This document shows positions 26,199-35,427 of a stretch of DNA of 64,000 nt, piece after piece; positions within the stretch are counted from its first letter, which is position 1; each line of letters opens with the position of its first letter. Position numbers and translations under genes: made by a program. Origin of the DNA: JAGWRA01 sp963711505 (GTDB lineage: Bacteria; Acidobacteriota; Vicinamibacteria; Vicinamibacterales; CAVVIG01); the NCBI GenBank assembly GCA_963711505.1, contig CAVQEJ010000003.1, positions 1,612,001 through 1,676,000 of the forward strand, read 5' to 3'. The notes under the pieces were generated by a model. That model was not told the origin of the DNA, did no database searches, and saw only the letters and a list, made by a program, of their open reading frames with translations.

Positions 26199-26606
26199 AT
26201 GCCCGAACTGACCGTGCTCTACGACGGCGCCTGCAGCCTCTGCCGCGCGGGCGCGGCACGGCTGCGGCGACTCGATCGCGGCAGCCGCGTCGAGCTCGTC
26301 GACCTGCACCAGCCCGGCGTCACGGACCGCTTTCCCCGAATCGATCGCGCCGAAGCGCTGCGCGGCATGCAGGCCATCGACGCGCGGGGCCGCGTCTACG
26401 GCGGCGCCGATGCCGTGGCCCGTATCGGCCTGACGCTACCGGGCTGGAAGCTCGTGGCCTGGTTGCTGCTCGTCCCCGGCATCCACTTCGTCGCCCGGCA
26501 GGCCTACGGCTGGGTGGCCCGCAACCGGTACCGCTGGAACCGTCAGCTCTGCGCCGACGGATCGTGCACCGTCCACCAGAACCACCCGCCAGGGGCTCAC
26601 GAGTAG
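26199..26606 (+). CDS. DCC-family thiol-disulfide oxidoreductase-like protein (DUF393)
   Basis: 135 residues. N-terminal LYDGACSLCRAGAARLRRLD has the DxxCxxC signature of the DCC family (DUF393), a predicted thioredoxin-like redox protein. A hydrophobic segment WKLVAWLLLVPGIHFVARQAYGWV follows, typical of the family. C-terminal CADGSCTVH adds two cysteines, which may form a second redox pair; this tail is less common. It is one base upstream of the flavoprotein gene, so the two are probably co-transcribed. Confidence 0.8.
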   Translation: MPELTVLYDGACSLCRAGAARLRRLDRGSRVELVDLHQPGVTDRFPRIDRAEALRGMQAIDARGRVYGGADAVARIGLTLPGWKLVAWLLLVPGIHFVARQAYGWVARNRYRWNRQLCADGSCTVHQNHPPGAHE

Positions 26607-26607
26607 C

Positions 26608-27928
26608 GTGACCGATTCCGACGGCTCCGACATCGCTGACGTCGCCGTTGTGGGAGCCGGCGCGGCCGGCCTGGCCACGGCGATCTTCGCGCGCCGGCTG
26701 AACCCCGGCGTCACGGTCGCCCTGCTCGACGGCGCAAGGAAGCCCGGCGCCAAGATCCTCGTCAGCGGCGGTTCGCGCTGCAACGTCACGAACGTCACGG
26801 TGACGGAGGCCGACTTCCAGGGCGGCCGCCGCACGATCATCCGCCACATCCTGCGCGCCTTCCCGGTGTCCGACACCATCGCCTTCTTCAACGGCATCGG
26901 CGTCGCCCTGCACGAAGAGGCCGACGGCAAGCTGTTCCCCGACAGCAACCGCTCGCGCGACGTGCTCGAGGCCCTGCTGCGCGAGGCCGCCGCCGTCGGC
27001 GCGCCCGTGCACGCCGGCCATCGGGTGACGTCCATCGAACGGACGGCGGACGGGTTCCGCCTCCTCACCTCGCAGGGTCCCGTCACCGCACGCAGCGTGG
27101 TGCTGGCGACCGGCGGCCGCTCGCTGCCGAAGAGCGGCAGCGACGGCGCCGGCTTCGATATGGCCCGGGCGCTCGGTCACACGATCGTGCCGACGACGCC
27201 GGCGCTCGTCCCGCTGGTGCTCGCGCGCGGTCCCCGCTCGATGCACGACGAACTGAGCGGTGTCTCGCTGGACGCCGAGCTGATGCTCCGCGTCGACGGT
27301 GCCGTCACGACCCGCCTGCGCGGCGCGCTGCTGTGGACGCACTTCGGAGTCAGCGGCCCGGTGGCGCTGGACATGTCCCGGCACTGGCTGCGCGCGCAGC
27401 TCGAGGGCCGCCACGCCCGGCTGACCGCTTCGTTCTGCCCGGGTCGGTCCTTCGACGCGCTCGATGCGCACTGGACGACGCTCGCGGCGGAGCGGCCCAG
27501 AGCATCCCTGCAGAACACACTGGCGGCGATCGTGCCCACGTCGATGGCAGCCGTCCTGGTGAACCGCCTGGCACTGGCCGGAGATACGGCGCTCGCGCAC
27601 CTGTCGCGCGACGATCGCCGGCGCCTGGTCCACGGACTGGTCGAGTGGCCGCTGGAGGTGACCGGCACGCGCGGCTACGACCACGCGGAGGTCACGGCCG
27701 GGGGCGTCGATCTCGGCGAGATCGCCCCGTCGACGATGGAATCACGGGTCTGTCCCGGGACTGTTCCTCGTCGGCGAGATCCTCGATGTCGACGGCCGGA
27801 TCGGCGGCTTCAACTTCCAGTGGGCCTGGTCGAGTGCCCGCGTGGCGGCGCGCGGGTTGGCTGGCCGCCCGGCTCGGCATATGATCGAGCCTCGTCCCTG
27901 CACCGAACGCGATCCCCATGCTTCCTGA
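26608..27928 (+). CDS. FAD-dependent oxidoreductase, HI0933/YhiN family, with apparent frameshift
   Basis: About 440 residues from a GTG at 26608. Rossmann FAD site VAVVGAGAAGLATAIFARRL; family signature KPGAKILVSGGSRCNVTN; VVLATGGRSLPKSGSDGAGF; the middle has LLWTHFGVSGPVALDMS. The second FAD-binding motif, GLFLVGEILDVDGRIGGFNF followed by QWAWSSARVAARGLAG, is only read after a one-base shift at the GGG run near 27757-27759, and then ends at 27928, overlapping the aldolase start by 11 bases. The HI0933 family binds FAD and its substrate is mostly unknown. Confidence 0.82.
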
Positions 27929-28676
27929 ACGCCTGCGCTCCGGACCGCCCGTGCTCGCCACCTTCTCGATGATCGACTCGCCGGCGATCGTCGAACTCCT
28001 GGCCGCGGCCGGCTTCGAGGCCGTGGTCCTCGACACCGAGCACGGGCCGATCGGGCCCGAGAGCCTGAACGTGCTGATTCCCGCGGCGCGGGCCGCCGGC
28101 ATCGCGCCGCTCGTGCGCGTCCGCGCGAACGAGCCGTCGCTCATCGGGGCGGCACTCGACGTCGGGGCGGCCGGCGTCGTCGTGCCGCAGATCGAATCGG
28201 GCGCCGCGGCAGCCGCCGCCGTGGCCGCCGCCCGCTTCGGGCCGGGTGGTTCGCGCGGCGCGAACCCGTACGTGCGGGCAGCCGGCTATCATGGCGGCGC
28301 CGAGTGGTTCGCGCGGGCCAATGAGGAGGTCGCCGTGCTCGTGATGGTCGAGGGGACGGCCGGCATCGCCGCGCTACCCGAGATCCTGGCCACGCCCGGG
28401 CTGGATGGCATCTTCGTCGGCCCGTTCGACCTGTCGCAGGCCCTCGGGATTCCCGGCCAGGTGGACCATCCGGAGGTGCTGGCGCACGTGACGGCCATCG
28501 TGACCGAGGCCGCCGGACGCGGCGTGGCCACTGCCGTCTTCGCACCGACGCCGGCGCTCGCCCGGCGCTGGCTCGCTGCCGGTGCCCGCCTCGTCGCGCT
28601 GGGGTTCGACACGGCACTGGCCCTCGACGGCTTCAGGGCCGCCCGGCACGCGCTGGGCGAGGCGGGGGTTGACTGA
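27918..28676 (+). CDS. HpcH/HpaI-family aldolase
   Basis: 252 residues. Class II pyruvate-type aldolase fold with FSMIDSPAIVELLAAAGFEAVVLDTEHG, PLVRVRANE, AAGVVVPQIES, MVEGTAGIAAL and IFVGPFDLSQALG; the Glu and Asp of the last two motifs bind the metal. Enzymes of this family cleave 2-keto-4-hydroxy acids such as HKD or 2-keto-3-deoxyrhamnonate using a divalent metal. No aromatic or sugar catabolic neighbours define the substrate. Overlaps the flavoprotein gene end, implying one transcript. Confidence 0.88.
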   Translation: MLPERLRSGPPVLATFSMIDSPAIVELLAAAGFEAVVLDTEHGPIGPESLNVLIPAARAAGIAPLVRVRANEPSLIGAALDVGAAGVVVPQIESGAAAAAAVAAARFGPGGSRGANPYVRAAGYHGGAEWFARANEEVAVLVMVEGTAGIAALPEILATPGLDGIFVGPFDLSQALGIPGQVDHPEVLAHVTAIVTEAAGRGVATAVFAPTPALARRWLAAGARLVALGFDTALALDGFRAARHALGEAGVD

Positions 28677-28680
28677 GACC

Positions 28681-28784
28681 TGTCACGTACGCGTGCGGAC
28701 GTGCGACGTGCCGAACGTGCGGACGTACGACTGACGGCGTGCGCCCCGTCACGTCCAACGTCCGGCCTCTGACGTCCAATCCGT
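28681..28784. repeat. Word-built direct and inverted repeat after the aldolase
   Basis: CGTGCGGACGT occurs exactly twice, at 28692-28702 and 28716-28726, among degenerate GTGCGACGT/GGACGT words. The right half (28748-28775) has ACGTCC words, the complement of GGACGT, so the element can fold. It shares the word GTGCGACGT with 29675-29720 and 14264-14295. Confidence 0.55.
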
Positions 28785-28793
28785 AGTCCGATG

Positions 28794-29668
28794 ATGAAGC
28801 GCGCTTCGGCCGATCGCTCCGTACCGGTGGACGCCAGCCGCTGCCCTGCTGCTGGCGTGCCTGGTGGCGACGGCCTGTGGATCGGGCAACGACCCGTCCG
28901 CCTCGTCCGGCCCGCCCGCCTCGTCGGCGGCGGCGCCGGCCGCGACGGCACCGCGGCGCGGCCCGCTCTCCTCCCTGCTGGACGGCCGGACCGGCTACAC
29001 GGAGACGACGCTCGACGATGGCACGGTGCTCGTCGCGGGCGGACGCGACGCCGCCGGCGTGCAGCTCAAGAGCGCCGCCGTCTACGATCCGCGTACGCAC
29101 ACCCTGACGGCGCTGCCCGGACATCTGGCGGACTTCCGCGAGGCGCACACGGCCACGCTGCTGCCGCAACGGCACGGTCCTGATCGCGGGTGGCCTGGGC
29201 GGCTGCTGCCACGAGGGCCCCGGCGGACTGCCGGCCCTCACGCTCCGCAGCGCGGAGATCTTCTCGCCGGCAACCGGATCGTTCGCGTGCGTCGGAGGCA
29301 CCGGCCTGTCGGAGCGGGGCGCCGACAACTGTCCCCGCGCGATGGTGCAGGCGCGCGACCACCAGACGGCGACACGACTGCCCGACGGCACGGTGCTGCT
29401 GACCGGCGGCCACGACCGGGCGGGCGAAGCGCAGGCGCTCGATACCGGGGAAGACGCCGATCTCCGCAGCGCGGAGTTGTACAATCCGGCTCGCGACCGG
29501 TTCGTTCGCGTGAAGGGCGAGATGCACGTCGCGCGCAGCGGACAGACCGCGACGCTGCTGCCGTCGGGCCTGGTCCGCATCAGCGGCGGCACGGCCGCGC
29601 CGGCTCCCGACGAGCTCTACCATCCGCGCACGCAGCAGTTCACGATCGTTCCGCGGAAGCCGTCGTAG
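28794..29668 (+). CDS. Kelch-like propeller lipoprotein, with two apparent frameshifts
   Basis: Starts MKRASADRS at 28794; after a shift near 28825 it continues as AAALLLACLVATACGSGNDP, a lipoprotein signal with lipobox Cys. Kelch-type blades follow: TETTLDDGTVLVAGGRD, HTATLLPNGTVLIAGGLG (needs a second shift near 29168), HQTATRLPDGTVLLTGGHD and QTATLLPSGLVRISGGTA, each ending in a strand such as SAELYNPARDRFV. This is a Kelch or galactose-oxidase-like propeller of secreted type. The blades end before the stop, so the length fits four or five blades. No enzyme residues were identified. Confidence 0.7.
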
Positions 29669-29674
29669 GGGCGT

Positions 29675-29720
29675 TCCTGTCCCGTGCGGCGTGCCACGTG
29701 CGACGTACGGCGCGGCCGCA
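29675..29720. repeat. Short word repeat after the kelch gene
   Basis: TGTCCCGTGCGGCGTGCCACGTGCGACGTACGG-type words (29678-29710) repeat GTGC(G)GCGT/GTGCGACGT in degenerate form, like the element at 28681-28784. The rest of the gap to 29971 (302 bases between genes) holds no recognisable gene or promoter. Confidence 0.4.
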
Positions 29721-29970
29721 GCAGGGAATCTTCTTCCCGCCGGACTTACACGGTCGATTGACAGATCCGTCGTTCCGCACCTCCTGACTCCCGCCATCGG
29801 CGTCTCGACCCCCGCTTTTCGGCGCGCCGCCGGACCGACCGCGCTGGCACCGCCTTTGCCCTTCTGGCATCCCGACAGCATCTTCGTTGCCGCTCACCAG
29901 CGCTGCCGCCCGCGGCCGGAATCGCCACCGTCCGTGCGCGGCCGGGCTCCGGCTGTCGAGGAGGCCGCTC

Positions 29971-30339
29971 ATGATGACCGTGTCGAAAGCCCGCGTCGCC
30001 GGCAAAGCCTGCCACGTGATCGGTGCCTGCCTCGCCGTCTTCCTGGGGGTCAACGCCGTCGGCGCTTTCTACGGTCTGCTGTCGCTGCAGACGAACCGGT
30101 CGATGCCGGGCCTGACGTTCATCGCGTACTTCTTCGCCTCGGTGCTGACACTCGCCGTCGCGCTCGTGGCGCTGCTGCTGCTGACGATGGTCGAGGGGGT
30201 GGCGTTCGCGGCGGGCCATCACCACACCGGATCGAGCGAGGAGCGGCGCCGCGAGTGGCGGCTGGCCATGCTCTGGGCCGCACTGCCGGGAGCGGCGCTG
30301 CTGAGTCTGGCGATCGCGAATGCGTGGTGGGGGTGGTAG
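29971..30339 (+). CDS. Small membrane protein, unknown function
   Basis: 122 residues from the ATG at 29971, which follows a GAGGAGG site. Hydrophobic segments: ACLAVFLGVNAVGAFYGLL (~18-40), LTFIAYFFASVLTLAVALVALLLLTMVEG (~50-80) and MLWAALPGAALLSLAIANAWWGW at the end. The soluble loop is GHHHTGSSEERRREW. No family recognised. It is convergent with the metallo-beta-lactamase-fold gene and the gap between them carries a word-built repeat. Confidence 0.65.
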   Translation: MMTVSKARVAGKACHVIGACLAVFLGVNAVGAFYGLLSLQTNRSMPGLTFIAYFFASVLTLAVALVALLLLTMVEGVAFAAGHHHTGSSEERRREWRLAMLWAALPGAALLSLAIANAWWGW

Positions 30340-30355
30340 GGGGAAGACGTGTGAG

Positions 30356-30433
30356 GACCAGGACAAGGGGCGAGGCGACAGGGACAAGCGACACTTGCCC
30401 CTCGGCCCCTCCCCTGTCCCCTGTCCCTGACAG
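30356..30433. repeat. Word-built inverted repeat between convergent genes
   Basis: Left part 30358-30390 has AGGACAAGGGGCGAGG and CAGGGACAAG; right part 30393-30433 has CTTGCCCCTCGGCCCCT and CCTGTCCCCTGTCCCTG. CAGGGACA at 30379-30386 pairs exactly with TGTCCCTG at 30422-30429, and AGGGGC words pair with GCCCCT words. Same GGGACA/GGGCAAGG vocabulary as 14331-14392. It sits between convergent gene ends at 30339 and 30436. Confidence 0.6.
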
Positions 30434-30435
30434 TG

Positions 30436-31385
30436 CTACTTCAGCTCGCCGTTCAACTCCATGTAGATCCGCCGGACGGCAATCTGCCCCTGCTGCTTCG
30501 ACATGGGCCACGACTCGGTACGGGCCCCACTTCACCTGCGCCAGCGCCTGGTCGAGCGACAGCCCCTTCTCGTGCAGCGCCGTCACGTCGGCGACCACGT
30601 ATTCCATCGCCTTCAGGAACTTCTCGAAGTCCTGCCGCGACTGGGGGCCGGCGATGATCTTCCCGTGCGCCGGCACGTAGGTCCGCACGTCCTTCAGCGC
30701 CAGCGCCTTCTTTGCGGTCGTCACCCACGTCGGTCGGCGTCGCCGAGCGCATGGCCGGGAAGACGTAGTTCAGATACGACCTCGCTCATGCGCGAGGATC
30801 CGCTCCTTCGGCAGGTACACCTCGAGGTCGCCGCCCGTGTGTCCCGGCCCGCAGGAACATGATTTCGACCTGCTCGCCGCCCAGGTCCAGCGTCTTGCGG
30901 TCGGGCACGACGACGGCATCGGCCGGCAGCTTCCAGGCGCCGGCCTTGAAGCGCGGCGACGCCTCCTGCTTCTCGAGCGTGGCCTTCGAGGTCGGGCTGA
31001 CGAAATACGTGACGCCGGCGGGGTACGCGTTGTTACCGCCGGTATGGTCGCCGTGGTCGGATCCGATGACCACCCACTTGATCGGCTTCGGTGTGACCTT
31101 CCGGATGGCGTCGACCACGGCCTTCGTCGCCGCCTCGTTCGCCATGCCGTCGGTCACGAGCACGCCGTCCGGCGTGACGACGAACATCAGCCCCGTGCTG
31201 AAGAGACCGCGGTCGATCGACTGCATCTCCTCGTAGCCGTAAACGTTCGGCGCCAGCTTCGTCAGCCGTGGATAGCCCGGCTTCGCCACCGAGACACTCG
31301 CCAGGTCCTGCGCCTGGGCCAGGGCCGGCGTCGCCGCGAGCACCAGGCCGGCGAGGACCATCCATCCAGTCCGCCATCGCTTCAT
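30436..31385 (-). CDS. Metallo-beta-lactamase-fold hydrolase, secreted, with several apparent frameshifts
   Basis: Starts MKRWRTGWMVLAGLVLAATPALAQ (signal peptide). The metal site reads VVIGSDHGDHTGGNN, where the usual first His of THxHxDHxGG is Ser. The homology continues through EKQEASPRFKAGAWKLPADAVVVPD, then HTGGDLEVYLPKERILA and VTTAKKALALKDVRTYVPAHGKIIAG and ends MSKQQGQIAVRRIYMELNGELK, but only with shifts near 30848, 30780, 30733 and 30510. At least four breaks in under 1 kb could be assembly error or a decayed gene. Substrate unknown. Confidence 0.6.
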
Positions 31386-31554
31386 CTGAGACACTCCTGA
31401 ATCGGGGAGGAACGAAAAGACCACCGCGCGGATATTACCGGTCTGCGCGACGGTGTCAAGCGTACCCCCTCGCAGGGACCCGGCCGGGTCGGGCGGACGA
31501 CGCCGCGCAGGGCGCGCGGGCCGGGTGGAGTGGACGCGTGGGAGGGTGAGGCCG

Positions 31555-33660
31555 CTACGCCGCCGATGAATCCGCCAGCCTGTCGTCCATCCCGCCCTGC
31601 TGTGCGAGCTCAACGATCGGCAGCCTGATGGTGAACGTGCACCCCTCTCCGGGCGCACTCGCCACGCTGATGCCGCCGCCGCTCTGCTCGACGATGCCGT
31701 AGACGGTGGAGAGGCCGAGGCCGGTGCCCTGCTGCCCCTTCGTCGTGAAGAACGGCTCGAAGATCTTCCGGCGGGTCGCCTCGTCCATGCCGGTGCCGGT
31801 ATCGGTCACCGACAGCACGACGTCGCGCCGGCCCGGGCCCCAGCCGCCGCGGCCGGTCTTCGCCTCGACGCCGGTCGCCAGGATCAGGTGGCCGCCGCCG
31901 GGCATCGCGTCGCGGGCGTTCACGATCAGGTTCATGACGACCTGCTCGAACTGCCCGGGATCCATCCGGACGCATTCCGCGAAACCGCCGAGGCGGAACT
32001 CGACAAGGACGTCCTCGCCGACCAGCCGGGTGACGAGCCGCCGCATCTTCTCGAGCGACTCGTTGACGTTCATCGCCTGCGGCCGGGCGACCTGCCGGCG
32101 GCTGAAGGTGAGCAGCTGACGGGTCAGCGCGGCCGCCCGCTCCGCCGCACGGGAGATCTCCTGCACGTCGTCGCGCACCGGGCTGCCGGTCGGCAGGTCC
32201 TCGAGCACGACCTCGGCGTAGCCCATGATGGCCGCCAGAATGTTGTTGAAGTCGTGCGCGATGCCGCCGGCGAGCCGTCCCACCGCCTCCAGCTTCTGCG
32301 CGTGGATGAACTGCTGCTCGAGTTCCTTGCGGTCGGTCACGTCGACCGCCACACCGAAGACCCGCCTGGGCACGCCCGAGGCGTCGCACAGCGCGCGACC
32401 GCGCGTCTGCATCCAGCGCACGCCGCCATCCGCCGCCACGATCCGGAAGCCGAGGTCGAAGGGCCGGCCATCCTCAATCGCCTGCGAGACCCCGTCGGCC
32501 ACCGTTCGGCGATCCTCGGGATGCACCAGCGCCAGCAGGGCCTGACGATCGCTCTCGAACTCGGCCGTTGGAATGAGGCCGGCCTCGGCCGTGGCGGTCC
32601 ACCGCACGCGGCCGCTCTCGATGTCGCGCTCCCATATGCCGACGCCGACCGCGTGCAGCGCGAGGCGGAGCCGGTCCTCACTGGCCTGCAGGGCCTCCTC
32701 GGCCTGACGCAGCGCGCTCAGGTCTTCGACGACGGCGAGCAGGTGCACCGGCTCTCCGCCCGTCCCCCGCACGAGCGACACGGTGACCGACGCCGCCAGC
32801 GTGCTGCCGTCGCCCCGGCGGTATGCCTCCTCGAACGTCACCCGCTCGGACGCGCCCGACAGCAGCCGATCGCGCGCCTCCAGATCGCGCGGCGGCGCGC
32901 CGGGACGCCGCAGATCGCAGATCGGCGTCCCTGCCAGCTCGTTCGGGGCGCAGCCGAACAGGACGGCCATCCGATCGTTGGCGTGCAGGATGCGGCCGTC
33001 GAGCCCCACGTGCGCGATGCCGACGGGCGCCCGGTCGAACGTCAGGTGATACAGCTGCTCGCGGCGCTTCAGCGCCTCGTAGAGGATGGCGTGGTCGACG
33101 GCGAGCGCCGCCTGGCGGCCCAGCGTCTCGGCCAGCGAGAGGTCCGCGTCGAGGAACGGCGACCGCGCGGCGTCCCGGACGAACATCAACGTGCCGAGCG
33201 TCCGGGTCTCGACGGTCAGCGGCACGACGATGAGCGAGGCGAATCCGACCTGCGTGCACAGGTCGACGGCATCAGCGAAGGGGGCGATGGCGTGGAGCGC
33301 GTCCGCGTCCACCACCGGCAGGAACAGCGCCCGACCGGTCCGGATCACCTCCGGAACGCCGCCGGCGATATCCGTCCGGAACGGGCGGCTGCGCTGCCAG
33401 TCGCGCAGCAGGATCTCGCAGCCGGAATCACGATGGGCCATCGCGACGCGCTGCACGCCGCCGCCGTCGGCCAGGTGCACGGCGCTCCAGTCGGCGAAGC
33501 CCGGGATGGCGAGGCGCGCGGTTGTCGAGAGCGTGGTCTCGTAGTCGAGCGACGAGGCCAGGGCCTGGCTGGCCCGGAGGAGGAAGCCGGCCCCGTCCCC
33601 GCCGTCAGTCGGCCGATGCGACGCGGAGAGGGAATTCCCGGTGTTGCGGCTGCCGTTCAT
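31555..33660 (-). CDS. Sensor histidine kinase with GAF and two PAS domains
   Basis: 701 residues from the ATG at 33660 (GAGGGA upstream; an upstream in-frame start at 33714 is less likely). Order: GAF (~25-185, QALASSLDYETTLSTTARLA ... VDLCTQVGFASLIVVPL), PAS 1 (~195-310), PAS 2 (~325-440), phosphoacceptor motif GRLAGGIAHDFNNILAAIMG (~455), ATPase domain with NLIVNARDAMPGGGHL and TGLGLSTVYGIVEQSGGG. No receiver, so it needs a separate partner regulator. No transmembrane region, so it reads a cytoplasmic cue. Confidence 0.88.
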   Translation of the reverse strand: MNGSRNTGNSLSASHRPTDGGDGAGFLLRASQALASSLDYETTLSTTARLAIPGFADWSAVHLADGGGVQRVAMAHRDSGCEILLRDWQRSRPFRTDIAGGVPEVIRTGRALFLPVVDADALHAIAPFADAVDLCTQVGFASLIVVPLTVETRTLGTLMFVRDAARSPFLDADLSLAETLGRQAALAVDHAILYEALKRREQLYHLTFDRAPVGIAHVGLDGRILHANDRMAVLFGCAPNELAGTPICDLRRPGAPPRDLEARDRLLSGASERVTFEEAYRRGDGSTLAASVTVSLVRGTGGEPVHLLAVVEDLSALRQAEEALQASEDRLRLALHAVGVGIWERDIESGRVRWTATAEAGLIPTAEFESDRQALLALVHPEDRRTVADGVSQAIEDGRPFDLGFRIVAADGGVRWMQTRGRALCDASGVPRRVFGVAVDVTDRKELEQQFIHAQKLEAVGRLAGGIAHDFNNILAAIMGYAEVVLEDLPTGSPVRDDVQEISRAAERAAALTRQLLTFSRRQVARPQAMNVNESLEKMRRLVTRLVGEDVLVEFRLGGFAECVRMDPGQFEQVVMNLIVNARDAMPGGGHLILATGVEAKTGRGGWGPGRRDVVLSVTDTGTGMDEATRRKIFEPFFTTKGQQGTGLGLSTVYGIVEQSGGGISVASAPGEGCTFTIRLPIVELAQQGGMDDRLADSSAA

Positions 33661-33839
33661 GCGCGACGTGTCCCTCGGAACCGGACGGGGACGTATCCGG
33701 CATGATGCGGCCACTCACCCGTCGGGAACGGGGCGGCCGCTGCCCGTTCACGCTGACACACACCCGTTCAAGAGTTCGGCACGACTCCGTGAATCTTGAA
33801 TGAGGGATGGATCTCGAGGAATTCCCGGGACAACCCCGC

Positions 33840-35237
33840 TCACCCTTCGATCTGCACCGCCCCGACGCCGTCGCCGAACGTGACGGTGGTGCCGTAGGTC
33901 CGCGACAGCTTCTGCACGCGTCCGATGATCGCCTCGGCTTCGGCGCCCTCGGCCATCCGCGGGGTGCCACGCTGGTACCGCGGCTCGTCGACGCCGAGCG
34001 TCACCGGGTGCAGCACCATCTTCAGCGCCCCCTGCGCGCCGTAGGTGATCACGGGCACGACCGTCTGCCAGAGCGCCGGGCCTGGCGGCAGCGCAATCCG
34101 ATCGCTCGCCTCGGTCGGATCCGGCGTCTGCGCATCGAGCCCGAACGCCTGGTACACGTCGGACGCGAACCCGCGCACGGTCTGATACTGGAAGAAGAAG
34201 TCGCCGAGCCCATAGCAGATCGGTCGGTTGCGGTAGACCTCGATCCCCCACAGCACGTGCGCCCCTGCGCCGAAGAAGGCGTCGGCTCCCGCATCGATGC
34301 ACGCCCGCGCGAACGGCTGCAGGAAGCGATCCGGCGTCTCGAGCGTGCGGTAGATCTCGTGCGCGTGAATGCTGACGATGACGAGGCGGGCGTTCCGGCG
34401 CGCCACTTTCACCGCCTCGGTGAGGCGCTGGAGGTCCGCCGGCAGGATCTCCGTCGTCACGTCCGTCGCCGTTCCCGGCACGAACGTGTTGCCGAACAGG
34501 CTGAGGTGATCCGCCGCCACCTGCGGGTTCGGGCTGCGTCCCTGCAAGAGCGGGTTGCCCACCGGTCCAAGCGGGGCGAGCGCCGTGCCGACGCGCCCCA
34601 GGGCCTCGAAGGTCGCCCGATCGACCTGGAACCGGTAGCTCACCCGCAGCGGATTGAGGCCGGGAATCCCCTTGAAGTCGGCGCGCGCCGGTGAGGCAAT
34701 CGCGTAGGGATGGATCGTCGACGCGCAGTTGACGAGCGCGACCCGGCCGCCGGGCGTCTCGACGTAGGCCGGCGCCGCCGCCTCCTGCAGGCTCAGCCCC
34801 GTGCCGGCCGCCGCGATTCCGACCCGGGCGAGCTGGCGGCGGGTCGAGACGAGACCCGGCTGGCCGTAATCGAGGCTGTGGTTGTTCGCCGTCCCCATCA
34901 CGTCGAAGCCGAACCAGGAGAGCTCGTCGGCGATCTTCGGATCGGAGACGACGCTCAGCGCCGCCCCTTCCGCCATGGGATAACCGTCGTGCGGATCGGC
35001 GAGGACCATCTCGCAATTGCCGTACGCGCAGTCGGCGCCGCGGATGACGCCGGCCAGCCGGCGGAACCGCTCGTCCTTCAGCTCGGACACGCGCCGCGTC
35101 AGGATGCAGTCGCCCGTCGCCGCCAGCGTCATCGTCTCGGGCACGATCGCCGTCGCGGCCCGCATCGTCTGCGGCCGCACGACTGCCGCCGCCGCCATGG
35201 CGCCGCCCGTGGCGGCCAGGAACTCCCGTCGATCCAT
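33840..35237 (-). CDS. CapA-family protein, Tat-exported
   Basis: 465 residues. Starts MDRREFLAATGGAMAAAAVV, a Tat leader. CapA/PGA synthesis family metallophosphatase-like fold: TLAATGDCILTRRVSEL, AYGNCEMVLAD, VMGTANNHSLDYGQPGL, VIVSIHAHEIYRT and AFFGAGAHVLWGIEVYRN; the Asp, Asn, His residues form the metal site in related proteins. The C-terminus GTTVTFGDGVGAVQIEG is clean. CapA proteins are linked to poly-gamma-glutamate capsule, but many homologues in this phylum have unrelated and unknown roles; no capsule genes are adjacent. Confidence 0.82.
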   Translation of the reverse strand: MDRREFLAATGGAMAAAAVVRPQTMRAATAIVPETMTLAATGDCILTRRVSELKDERFRRLAGVIRGADCAYGNCEMVLADPHDGYPMAEGAALSVVSDPKIADELSWFGFDVMGTANNHSLDYGQPGLVSTRRQLARVGIAAAGTGLSLQEAAAPAYVETPGGRVALVNCASTIHPYAIASPARADFKGIPGLNPLRVSYRFQVDRATFEALGRVGTALAPLGPVGNPLLQGRSPNPQVAADHLSLFGNTFVPGTATDVTTEILPADLQRLTEAVKVARRNARLVIVSIHAHEIYRTLETPDRFLQPFARACIDAGADAFFGAGAHVLWGIEVYRNRPICYGLGDFFFQYQTVRGFASDVYQAFGLDAQTPDPTEASDRIALPPGPALWQTVVPVITYGAQGALKMVLHPVTLGVDEPRYQRGTPRMAEGAEAEAIIGRVQKLSRTYGTTVTFGDGVGAVQIEG

Positions 35238-35319
35238 GAATCCTCCCCCGAATCTCCAGTGCGAACGTCCGGCTGAGCTTACCGGGCGCGGAGCTCGGAC
35301 GGCCGAGTAAAAGATTGTC

Positions 35320-35420
35320 TCAAGGGGAGGACGTCAGGAACGAGGAATCAGGAATGAGAGGCGAGACGGTGTCACACCGGCCGATGGGCCACGGGCACGT
35401 CGCACGCTGTACGGGACGGA
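35320..35420. repeat. Degenerate word repeat upstream of the CapA-like gene
   Basis: TCAGGAACGAGGAATCAGGAATGAG at 35334-35358 is a run of AGGAA(C/T) words, and CGGGCACGTCGCACGCTGTACGGGACGG at about 35393-35420 is built from the GTGCGACGT vocabulary in reverse orientation. The gap lies between the permease stop (35428) and the CapA-like start (35237). Confidence 0.4.
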
Positions 35421-35427
35421 TCCTCCC

